From Burkholderiales bacterium (GTDB taxonomy: Bacteria; Pseudomonadota; Gammaproteobacteria; Burkholderiales; JAEUMW01), in the NCBI GenBank assembly GCA_016791285.1, contig JAEUMX010000293.1, positions 1 to 13,706 of the forward strand: 13,706 bases of DNA, read 5' to 3'. The position numbers and the translations under genes were made by a program. Shown one piece after another: positions 7,421 through 13,706 of this stretch (the stretch's first letter is position 1; every line of letters starts with the position of its first letter). Under the pieces are notes generated by a model, which worked only from the letters and a program-made list of their open reading frames with translations, ran no database searches and was not told the origin of the DNA.

Positions 7421-8401
7421 ATGGTTCAGATTGCCCTCAAGAAGTCGATAGAGCGTGTCCCGGGAGGGATGATGGTCGTCCCGCTGCTGGTCGGCGCTCT
7501 ACTTGCCACGTTCTTTCCGGGCACACCAAAATTTTTCGGTTCGTTCACCGGCGCCCTGTTCTCGGGCGCCCTGACCATACTCGCCGTGTTCTATGTGTGC
7601 ATGGGCGCATCGATCGATCTAAAAGCCACGCCCTACATCCTCAAGAAAGGCGGCACACTGCTCGGCGTGAAGGTCGGCATGGCGGTGATTCTTGGCATCA
7701 TCTTCGGGCACTATCTGGGCGAGGCTCCGGTATCCGCGGGGCTCTTCGCGGGTATTTCGACCCTCGCCATCGTAGCGTCGATGAACGACACCAACGGTGG
7801 TCTGTACATGGCGCTGATGGGGCAGTATGGCCGGCCCGTCGACGTCGGCGCCTACTCCGTCATGTCGCTCGAGTCGGGTCCCTTTCTTACGATGCTGACG
7901 CTGGGCGTCGCCGGGCTGTCGGCCTTTCCTTGGCAAACGCTGGTGGGGAGCATCCTGCCGCTGATCGTGGGAATGCTGCTCGGAAATCTCGACAAGGAGA
8001 TGCGTGAATTCCTGAGTCGCGCCACCCCCGTGCTGATTCCGTTCTTCGCCTTTGCTCTGGGCGCGGGGCTCGACCTGACCAAGGTCTGGCAAGCCGGTCT
8101 CCTGGGTCTGGGCATGGGCGTGGCGGTCGTGGTCGTGACCGGCATCCCGCTGTTTTTCGCCGATCGATTGATCGGGGGCAACGGTGTCGCCGGAGTGGCG
8201 GCCGCCAGCACCGCGGGCAATGCCGCCGCAGTGCCCGCCATCGTGGCAGCGGCCAATCCCATCTATGAAACCGCCGCGATACACGCCACTATCTTGGTCG
8301 CTGCTTGTGTCGTCGTGACCGCCGTCCTGGTGCCACTGGTGACGGCCACGGTAGCGCGCCGGGTCGGCGCCCAGAGCGAACGTGACAGTGGCGCGTCATG
8401 A
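7421..8401 (+). CDS. kdgT: 2-keto-3-deoxygluconate permease family (KdgT) transporter
   Basis: This 326-residue, highly hydrophobic inner-membrane protein with about ten membrane segments closely follows E. coli KdgT, which imports 2-keto-3-deoxygluconate by proton symport. Shared stretches include [15 protein letters not shown] near the N-terminus, [11 protein letters not shown] at about 60-70, [40 protein letters not shown] and [16 protein letters not shown]. Its length is that of the family. The gene overlaps the DUF1537 kinase by ATGA, and pdxA2 follows. No KDG kinase or KDPG aldolase is nearby. The operon therefore suggests that this permease carries a four-carbon sugar acid such as threonate or erythronate rather than 2-keto-3-deoxygluconate; that substrate change is inference. 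Confidence 0.9.
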   Translation: MVQIALKKSIERVPGGMMVVPLLVGALLATFFPGTPKFFGSFTGALFSGALTILAVFYVCMGASIDLKATPYILKKGGTLLGVKVGMAVILGIIFGHYLGEAPVSAGLFAGISTLAIVASMNDTNGGLYMALMGQYGRPVDVGAYSVMSLESGPFLTMLTLGVAGLSAFPWQTLVGSILPLIVGMLLGNLDKEMREFLSRATPVLIPFFAFALGAGLDLTKVWQAGLLGLGMGVAVVVVTGIPLFFADRLIGGNGVAGVAAASTAGNAAAVPAIVAAANPIYETAAIHATILVAACVVVTAVLVPLVTATVARRVGAQSERDSGAS

Positions 8402-9621
8402 AAATGCTCATCGTCGCCGACGATCTTTCCGGTGCGGCCGACTGCGCTGCCGGCTGCGTGCAGTCGGGCTTGCGCACTATGGTGCTGCTCGATGCGCAAG
8501 CCGACCCGACAGGTTACGACGTGGTCGCCGTCGATGCGGACAGCCGGCATCTGCCGCCGGCCGATGCGGCAGCCGTTCAGCTCGCGCTGTTGCAGCGTTT
8601 GTCCGCAGTTCGGCCGCCCCTGCTCTACAAAAAGATCGACTCCACCTTGCGCGGCCCATTCGTGCACGAGTTGGCGGCGACGCGACAACTTGCAGGCACG
8701 CCGATCCTGGCCCCCGCCTTCCCCGCCATGGGTCGCACCGTGGTCAATGGGGAGGTGCTGGTGAAGGGCGTGCCCTTGAAGGACACCGAGGTCTGGCGCA
8801 ACGAGGGCCGGACCGGTCCGTCGACCCTGCCTGCCATGCTGCAGACGGTAGGCTTCGATGCCGTGGTCGTCGCGCTGGAGCAGGTGCGGGGAGACCTCGA
8901 CGCGCTGCGGGCGGTGTGCGCCGCGCATGCGCGCGTGCCGGACCGCGCCATCGTCTGCGACGCCGAATCGGAGGAGGACATGGCGCGCATCGCACGGGCC
9001 ACCGCGCCGCTGGCGGGCCGCTGCCAGTGGGTGGGGTCGGGCGGCCTGATGCGCCACCTTCCATCCGCCCATGGGCTGTCGAGCCACGCAACTCCGCCGC
9101 GACGCCAGAAAGCCGGCGTACGGGGTCCGGTACTTACCGTGGTGGGTAGCGTGTCGACGACATCCAAGCGGCAGTGCGAGCAGGTGGCGCGCAGCGCCCG
9201 GGCAGCGCTGCATAAGGTCGATCCGGCACTGCTGCGGAAAGGCGCGGACGATACGCGCTGGCACGAAGTCCAGCAGAGCATAGCCGACCCGCTCGCTCGC
9301 GGAGAAGACTCGGTCGTGACCATCGGCGGCACGGCACCCGATCTGAGCCAAGGCCCACTGCTCGCCGCGTCGCTCGCCCGACTGCTGGCACCCGCGTGGG
9401 AGACGGTAGGCGGCTTGGTCCTCACCGGCGGTGAGACTGCCCGGGCCGTACTGTCCGGATGGGGCGTACACGCCCTCGAACTCGTGGACGAATTGGAACC
9501 TGGCGTGCCTTTGTCGCACACCGTCGGCCCGCGTCGCATCCCCGTGATCACCAAAGCCGGTGCCTTCGGGGGCGACGACTGCCTGTCACGCGCCTGGCAG
9601 CTGCTCAAGAACGAACTTTGA
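8398..9621 (+). CDS. Four-carbon acid sugar kinase (DUF1537 family, DtnK/OtnK-like)
   Basis: Members of this family phosphorylate four-carbon sugar acids (D-threonate, L-threonate, D-erythronate) at the terminal hydroxyl using ATP. The 407-residue product has the two expected domains. The N-terminal sugar-acid-binding domain carries ADDLSGAAD (7-15), [10 protein letters not shown] (77-86), [10 protein letters not shown] (106-115) and GSGG (213-216). After a short Arg/Pro linker (about 230-242), the C-terminal nucleotide-binding domain carries VVGSVS (248-253), [10 protein letters not shown] (342-351) and [11 protein letters not shown] (384-394). It overlaps kdgT by ATGA and is followed after 24 bases by pdxA2. 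A DUF1537 kinase next to PdxA2 is the known arrangement for D-threonate use (DtnK), so that is the leading substrate; D-erythronate is an alternative that the sequence cannot exclude. Confidence 0.9.
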   Translation: MKMLIVADDLSGAADCAAGCVQSGLRTMVLLDAQADPTGYDVVAVDADSRHLPPADAAAVQLALLQRLSAVRPPLLYKKIDSTLRGPFVHELAATRQLAGTPILAPAFPAMGRTVVNGEVLVKGVPLKDTEVWRNEGRTGPSTLPAMLQTVGFDAVVVALEQVRGDLDALRAVCAAHARVPDRAIVCDAESEEDMARIARATAPLAGRCQWVGSGGLMRHLPSAHGLSSHATPPRRQKAGVRGPVLTVVGSVSTTSKRQCEQVARSARAALHKVDPALLRKGADDTRWHEVQQSIADPLARGEDSVVTIGGTAPDLSQGPLLAASLARLLAPAWETVGGLVLTGGETARAVLSGWGVHALELVDELEPGVPLSHTVGPRRIPVITKAGAFGGDDCLSRAWQLLKNEL

Positions 9622-9645
9622 CCTTTTGCTCCGGAGAGCCTGGAT

Positions 9646-10653
9646 ATGACCCCCTACCGTCCCGTCATCGGCATCACCATGGGCGACGCTGCGGGCGTCG
9701 GCCCCGAAGTCATCGTGAAGAGCCTGGGCCACGCGAGCGTTTACGAACGCTGTCGGCCCGTGGTGATCGGCGATGCCGCCCGCTTGCGACTGGCGGGCAC
9801 GCTCATCGGCGGGCAAGTGCCTGCCGTGCGCACCGTCGCATCGCCCGCGGAGGCGCGCTACGAGTGCGGCACCGTCGACTGCATCGACCTCGGCCTGATT
9901 CCGCCCGATCTGCCATTCGGGCAACTCTCGGCCGTGGCGGGCGACGCCGCCTACCGCTACATCGAACGCGCGGTAGAGCTCACCCGCACCGAACAGATCG
10001 ACGCGATCTGCACCGCGCCGCTGAACAAGGAAGCACTGCATGCAGGGGGGCACAAATTTCCGGGGCACACTGAAATGCTTGCCCACCTGACCGGAACGCC
10101 CGAGGTGTCGATGATGCTGGTGGCACCCAAGCTGCGGGTGATTCACGTCACCACCCACATCGGGCTGATCGATGCCATCGCACGCATCGAGCCCGGTCTC
10201 GTGGCGCGCACCATCGAGCGCGCCCACGAAACGCTGGAGCGCGCAGGCATTCCGCGCCCCCATATCGGAGTATGCGGCATCAATCCTCACGCCGGGGAAG
10301 GCGGTCTGTTCGGACACGGCGAAGAAGCCGAAAAGATCGAGCCGGCCATCGAAGCCTGCCGTGCAGAGGGAATTAACGTGGAAGGGCCGCTGCCCGCGGA
10401 CACCTTGTTCTTTCGCGCGGGTCGCGGTGACTTCGACGTGGTCGTGGCGATGTACCACGATCAAGGCCACGGCCCGGTCAAGGTCTTGGGTGTGGAGCAT
10501 GGCGTAAACATCACCGTGGGACTGCCCGTGATTCGGACCTCGGTGGACCACGGCACGGCGTTCGACATAGCCGGCATGGGCACGGTCGACGAGCGCAGCA
10601 TGCTGGAGGCGCTACGTCAGGGTATCGACCTTGCGACGGTCCGCAAGCACTGA
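9646..10653 (+). CDS. pdxA2: PdxA2-type 4-phospho-D-threonate dehydrogenase (4-hydroxythreonine-4-phosphate dehydrogenase family)
   Basis: The family catalyses NAD-dependent oxidation of a 4-phosphorylated hydroxy acid followed by decarboxylation. PdxA2 enzymes convert 4-phospho-D-threonate to dihydroxyacetone phosphate and CO2. The 335-residue protein opens with IGITMGDAAGVGPEV (8-22). Family motifs include TAPLNKEAL (123-131), FPGHTE (138-143), TTHIGLIDA (169-177) and YHDQGHGPVK (270-279). Metal ligands are H171, H215 and H271, the equivalents of E. coli PdxA H166, H211 and H266, and RTSVDHGTAFDIAG lies at 297-310. GGAGAG at 9633-9638 lies 7 bases before the ATG. Family membership is certain; the catabolic (PdxA2) rather than vitamin B6 (PdxA) role is inferred from its place behind a DUF1537 kinase and a sugar-acid permease. 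Confidence 0.9.
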   Translation: MTPYRPVIGITMGDAAGVGPEVIVKSLGHASVYERCRPVVIGDAARLRLAGTLIGGQVPAVRTVASPAEARYECGTVDCIDLGLIPPDLPFGQLSAVAGDAAYRYIERAVELTRTEQIDAICTAPLNKEALHAGGHKFPGHTEMLAHLTGTPEVSMMLVAPKLRVIHVTTHIGLIDAIARIEPGLVARTIERAHETLERAGIPRPHIGVCGINPHAGEGGLFGHGEEAEKIEPAIEACRAEGINVEGPLPADTLFFRAGRGDFDVVVAMYHDQGHGPVKVLGVEHGVNITVGLPVIRTSVDHGTAFDIAGMGTVDERSMLEALRQGIDLATVRKH

Positions 10654-10707
10654 GCGACATGGCGGCGAGAGCAAACCGTTATCTACTCCTGACGCCACGC
10701 AGCTCGC

Positions 10708-11367
10708 TCACGCCACGGCGGCCCGCGTCTCGACGGTCTCTGGCAACTCGTCGCCAACCGTTCGTACCGGCCGCGTAGCCATGGCAAGGCAGAAGCGCAG
10801 GTCGCGCGTTCCGCCCAGGGTGTGCCACTCGTGCAGGCGCAACCCAGCCCTGCGGACCACTTCCACCAGTTCGTGCTCATACGTCACGCGGCCGAAATGG
10901 ATGGTGGTCAGGCGGTGCAGCATGGGCTTCACCTTCTCCATCACCGGTGCCGGCTTCGTGTGTATGGTCTGCGTGAAGTAAACGCGCCCGCCCGGCGAGA
11001 GCATCCGCGCGGCATGGCGCAGCGCGCCCACCGGATCGGGCAGCAGCATGAAGCTCGCGCTGAAATAGATCGCGTCGTACGGACCGCCGCGGTGATCGTA
11101 GACGGACTCGTGCAGCGGTACGACGTGCCGCACCAATCCTGCTTGCGCCACCAGCTTGCGGCACCGGCGCAGGTAGACTTCGTCGATGTCGACACCCACG
11201 ATGTGGAGGTCTCGCGCTTTGACGAGCGCGGCATTGCGGGCAAGCGCACCGCCGGTGCCGATGCCGACGTCCAAGAGCCGGGCTCCGCGCGGCAGGCGTT
11301 TGAGCACTTCGCGGTACCAGCCGACGGTGAGTCCCGCGAAGGTTCGATCGTAGATCCAGGCACGCAT
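10708..11367 (-). CDS. Class I SAM-dependent methyltransferase, substrate unknown
   Basis: This 219-residue soluble protein has a Rossmann-fold methyltransferase core. Motif I is LLDVGIGTGGAL at about 31-42, the acidic loop is VGVDID at about 58-63, and motif IV is YDAIYFSASFMLLPDP in the middle, followed by LSPGGRVYFTQT. The N-terminus (AWIYDRTFAGLTVGWYREVL) and the C-terminal half do not match a methyltransferase subfamily I can name, so quinone, lipid and small-molecule substrates are all open. The start at 11367 has AGGGAT just upstream. It is transcribed alone, convergent with pdxA2, which ends 54 bases away, and no terminator hairpin is visible between the two. Confidence 0.85.
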   Translation of the reverse strand: MRAWIYDRTFAGLTVGWYREVLKRLPRGARLLDVGIGTGGALARNAALVKARDLHIVGVDIDEVYLRRCRKLVAQAGLVRHVVPLHESVYDHRGGPYDAIYFSASFMLLPDPVGALRHAARMLSPGGRVYFTQTIHTKPAPVMEKVKPMLHRLTTIHFGRVTYEHELVEVVRRAGLRLHEWHTLGGTRDLRFCLAMATRPVRTVGDELPETVETRAAVA

Positions 11368-11438
11368 GGCATCCCTGTAGATGCGGTTGGGGGAAGCGGC
11401 GGCGAACGGGATCGCTGACGCTGTTCTTGTTACACCCG

Positions 11439-11467
11439 ACAGTACCGCTACGTCAGTCGGTGGTCAA
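11439..11467 (-). promoter_or_regulatory. Candidate sigma70 promoter of the methyltransferase gene
   Basis: On the minus strand TTGACC (11467-11462), a 17-base spacer and TACTGT (11444-11439) place a transcript start near 11432, about 65 bases before the ATG at 11367. The -35 matches at 5 of 6 positions and the -10 at 3 of 6. The extended -35 word ATTGACCAC also occurs in the candidate promoter at 2786-2814. Confidence 0.4.
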
Positions 11468-11527
11468 TGACACGTCACGCGTGCGATAGCTTGCACCGCG
11501 GGTCGCCGTGCGAGGATCGGGCGCAAC

Positions 11528-12205
11528 TCAGCCACCGATCCCCACGGTGGCGAGCAGCGACTTGATCCCGTTCCAGCAGATCTGCACGCCGATGCACAGC
11601 ACGATGAAGGCGGAGAGGCGCATGATCACCATCAAGCCCGTATGCCCGATCCACTTGCCGACTCGCGCGGCGTAGCGGTAGGTCAGCAGGATCGAGGCTG
11701 CCACGATGCTGGTCCCGATCAGTGCGGCGGCGATCTGGATGACCACCCGCTCCAACGTATGCGCGTGATTCGCGCCGACGGTGATCGCGACCGAAATCGA
11801 TCCCGGGTCGATGGTCAACGGCAGCGTGAGGGGGTAGAACGCGCGTGCCATCGCACTGACCTTGGCGTGTTCCAGATCGGGCACCGCCGAGATCGGAGCG
11901 GGTTCAGCGCTCTCGAGCAGATTCCAGCCAAGCGCGCACACCACCGCGCCGCCGGCCACTTGCACCACCGGGATCGAAAGGTCGAACAGGCGCAAAACCA
12001 GCGAGCCGAACAGCATCGAGCCGAACAGCAGCACGAACGAGTAGAACGTGATCCGCCACGCGAGCTCCGCGCGGGTCGCCGTGTCGCACCCCCGCGTCAT
12101 GTTCAGGAACAGGGCCGCGTCGCCCAGCGGGTTGACCACCGGCAGGACGGCGCCGACGATCAAGAGGATGGCGCTCCCGAGGTTGGCGAGTTCGGTCCAG
12201 AGCAT
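11528..12205 (-). CDS. MarC family integral membrane protein
   Basis: This 225-residue hydrophobic protein has about six membrane segments and the MarC (UPF0056) hallmarks. VLPVVNPLGDA near residues 19-29 matches the conserved NPxG region. VVQVAGGAVVCALGWNLL and YPLTLPLTIDPGSISVAI match the two other conserved membrane blocks. The family sits in the inner membrane; some members are annotated as amino acid (NAAT-type) transporters and the old link to multiple antibiotic resistance was not upheld, so the substrate is open. The frame stays open upstream to 12271, but that part lies inside the esterase gene. The ATG at 12205 gives the normal N-terminus and starts 7 bases after the esterase stop. 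No clear Shine-Dalgarno is seen, so it probably relies on read-through or coupling from the esterase. Confidence 0.85.
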   Translation of the reverse strand: MLWTELANLGSAILLIVGAVLPVVNPLGDAALFLNMTRGCDTATRAELAWRITFYSFVLLFGSMLFGSLVLRLFDLSIPVVQVAGGAVVCALGWNLLESAEPAPISAVPDLEHAKVSAMARAFYPLTLPLTIDPGSISVAITVGANHAHTLERVVIQIAAALIGTSIVAASILLTYRYAARVGKWIGHTGLMVIMRLSAFIVLCIGVQICWNGIKSLLATVGIGG

Positions 12206-12212
12206 TGCGGCA

Positions 12213-13181
12213 CTATGGTCTGGGATGCGCGGCGAAGAACTTCCAGATCTCCGCAGTCGCGTCAAGATCATTGCAGGTCTTGCCGATGATGAAGTCCGGC
12301 AGATACTGCGGTCCGCCCGGCCAGGTGTGGCCGCCTCCTTCGAGACGATACAGCGCGACGGTGGTGTGGTCCCGGCAGGCCGTCCACGTCACGGAGAGAC
12401 CGCGACATCCGTCCGCCGGATCGGTATCGGGAAGCTGCGCCGTGCGCGGCACCCCGGAGCAGGCGTTCGCGCTCGCCCACTTCTGGATCGCCGCTTCGAC
12501 GCCGATCACCTCGCCGCGCCGCCCGCGGGCCACGCCGCCGCCCTGATACGGCACCAGCGGGTCGTCCGTTCCGTTGATCATCAGGACCGACACGGCCTGC
12601 GCCGGCGCGAACCGCGCGTCGAAGGGCACGGCGATCGATCCGGCCACCGGCGCAATCGCCGCCAGCCTCGGGGACAGGTGCGCGGCGAGATGATTGACGA
12701 AGATGGCGCCGTTGGAAATGCCGGTCGCGTAGATGCGCCGGGGATCGAGCGCGAGCTCACCGGCGAGCGCGTCGATGAGCGCCGAGACGAACGCGACGTC
12801 GTCGACCGCGTCGCGGAACGCCCCGGCGTAGGCATGCTCCCGCCCGTCGTTCCAGTTCTTGCCGACCCCTTCGGGATAGACGATCACGAAACCCGCACGG
12901 TCCGCGAGCGCGCTGAAGCGGGTCAGGCGTTCGGCGCTCGCCGGGTCGCCGCCACCGCCGTGGAACACGAGGACGAGCGGCCGCGGCTCGTTGCCGCCTG
13001 CCATCGGGGGCAGATGCAGACGGTAGCCGCGTTCGCGCCCATCTGCCGTGATATGACGGTCCACGGTGGTGCCCGATGGCGCGGACTGCTCGGCGGCGAT
13101 CGCGGCGCCCGAGGCGAGCATCAATGCGCCGCACATGATCCGGGCGAGAATCACTGCCATGACTCGAGCGCGCGAGCTCAT
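12213..13181 (-). CDS. Secreted PHB depolymerase / LpqC-type esterase (alpha/beta hydrolase)
   Basis: This 322-residue alpha/beta hydrolase of the PHB-depolymerase-like (esterase_phb, LpqC, feruloyl esterase) family has an N-terminal Sec signal: positively charged start, hydrophobic core, and cleavage near ASGAAIAA at about residues 23-30. The oxyanion region is LVFHGGGG (about 71-78). The catalytic triad is S156 in GISNG, D207 in NGTDDPLVPY and H285 in GGGHTWPGG. Cysteines near 241, 259, 269 and 303 could form disulfides, as expected outside the cytoplasm. Polyhydroxyalkanoate oligomers or aromatic esters are possible substrates. The ATG at 13181 shares its A with the stop of the ABC gene (TGATG) and has GGAG 4 bases upstream. 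GTG 13184 is an alternative start, but GGAG would then be too close. Confidence 0.88.
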   Translation of the reverse strand: MSSRARVMAVILARIMCGALMLASGAAIAAEQSAPSGTTVDRHITADGRERGYRLHLPPMAGGNEPRPLVLVFHGGGGDPASAERLTRFSALADRAGFVIVYPEGVGKNWNDGREHAYAGAFRDAVDDVAFVSALIDALAGELALDPRRIYATGISNGAIFVNHLAAHLSPRLAAIAPVAGSIAVPFDARFAPAQAVSVLMINGTDDPLVPYQGGGVARGRRGEVIGVEAAIQKWASANACSGVPRTAQLPDTDPADGCRGLSVTWTACRDHTTVALYRLEGGGHTWPGGPQYLPDFIIGKTCNDLDATAEIWKFFAAHPRP

Positions 13182-13706
13182 CACACTCCGAACTGCAGTT
13201 CGGCCAGCCGAGCGTACAACGGGCTCGCCGCGACCAGCTCGTCGTGCGTGCCGATTGCGACCAGACGGCCGTGGTCGATCACGGCAATGCGATCGACGCG
13301 CTTGACGGTGGACAGCCGGTGCGCGATGACGAACGTCGTGCGGCCCTTCATCAGACGCTCCAGGGCCACCTGCACCATCCGTTCGCTCTCGGAGTCGAGG
13401 GCACTGGTGGCCTCGTCGAGCAGCAGTACCGGACGATCCGCCAAAACCGCCCGCGCGATCGCGAGCCGCTGCTTCTGCCCTCCGGACAGGCGCACGCCCC
13501 GTTCACCGAGATAGGTGTCATACGCCTGTGGCAGACGTCCGATGAATTCGTCGGCGAATGCTGCCTCGCAGGCGGCACGTACCTCGTTGTCCGTCGCCTC
13601 CGGCCGACCGTAGCGGACGTTCTCGGCCACGCTGGCGGCGAAGATCGCCGGCTCCTGCGGTACCAGCGCGACGCGGCTGCGCACGGCAATCGGGTCGGCT
13701 GCCCTG
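13181..13706 (-). CDS. ABC transporter, exporter-type ATPase domain (N-terminal part outside window)
   Basis: Only the last 174 or so residues are present; the membrane domain and Walker A lie beyond the right edge. Visible parts of the nucleotide-binding domain, in order, are: the Q-loop [20 protein letters not shown], the signature LSGGQKQR, Walker [13 protein letters not shown], the H-switch IAHRLST, and the C-terminal end [15 protein letters not shown]. The Q-loop sequence and the single ATPase domain ending in LQFGV point to the MsbA/ABCB-like half-exporter type (a fused membrane and ATPase chain) involved in lipid or drug export. The substrate cannot be told from this fragment. Its stop overlaps the start of the esterase, so it heads or sits within a three-gene unit with the esterase and MarC. 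Confidence 0.9.
   Translation of the reverse strand, partial: RAADPIAVRSRVALVPQEPAIFAASVAENVRYGRPEATDNEVRAACEAAFADEFIGRLPQAYDTYLGERGVRLSGGQKQRLAIARAVLADRPVLLLDEATSALDSESERMVQVALERLMKGRTTFVIAHRLSTVKRVDRIAVIDHGRLVAIGTHDELVAASPLYARLAELQFGV

Noticed and set aside
8263..9519. 418-codon open frame on the minus strand
   Set aside because: It is antisense to the DUF1537 kinase and the end of kdgT.
9646..10653. Role of the PdxA-family gene in vitamin B6 synthesis
   Set aside because: It sits in an operon with a sugar-acid permease and a DUF1537 kinase, not with pdxJ, ksgA or surA, so the catabolic PdxA2 role is more likely, though not proven.
12048..13514. 488-codon open frame on the plus strand
   Set aside because: It is antisense to the ABC ATPase, the esterase and marC, all with catalytic or family motifs on the minus strand.

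Overview
This GC-rich window has compact operons, ATGA and TGATG gene overlaps, and UbiU/UbiV/UbiT, KdgT, DUF1537 kinase and PdxA2 proteins. Together these fit a proteobacterium, most likely a facultatively anaerobic betaproteobacterium. The taxonomic call is inference from gene content, since no rRNA or other marker gene is present.

Layout. (1) Positions 1-2718, minus strand: the first 906 codons of a very large protein of unknown function with an internal OmpA-like domain; its 3' end lies outside the window. (2) Positions 2719-3000: a divergent intergenic region with sigma70-like promoters facing left and a perfect FNR/ANR-type box (TTGAT-N4-ATCAA) facing right. (3) Positions 3001-7282, plus strand: an operon of a B12-binding-type radical SAM protein followed by ubiU, ubiV and ubiT, the oxygen-independent ubiquinone biosynthesis genes. 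The FNR box, a -10 element and a GTG start line up as a class II FNR promoter, which suits an anaerobic pathway. (4) Positions 7421-10653, plus strand: a second operon with a KdgT-family permease, a DUF1537 four-carbon acid sugar kinase and a PdxA2-type dehydrogenase. It reads as a minimal uptake and catabolic route for a four-carbon sugar acid such as D-threonate, ending in dihydroxyacetone phosphate. (5) Positions 10708-11367, minus strand: a lone class I SAM-dependent methyltransferase with its own likely promoter. (6) Positions 11528-13706, minus strand: a tightly packed set read as ABC exporter (only its C-terminal nucleotide-binding part is present), secreted PHB-depolymerase-type esterase, and MarC-family membrane protein.

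The most notable points are the FNR-controlled operon that joins an uncharacterised radical SAM protein with a C-terminal extension to ubiUVT, and the large OmpA-domain protein transcribed away from it. No tRNA, rRNA, CRISPR array, insertion sequence or convincing intrinsic terminator was seen.
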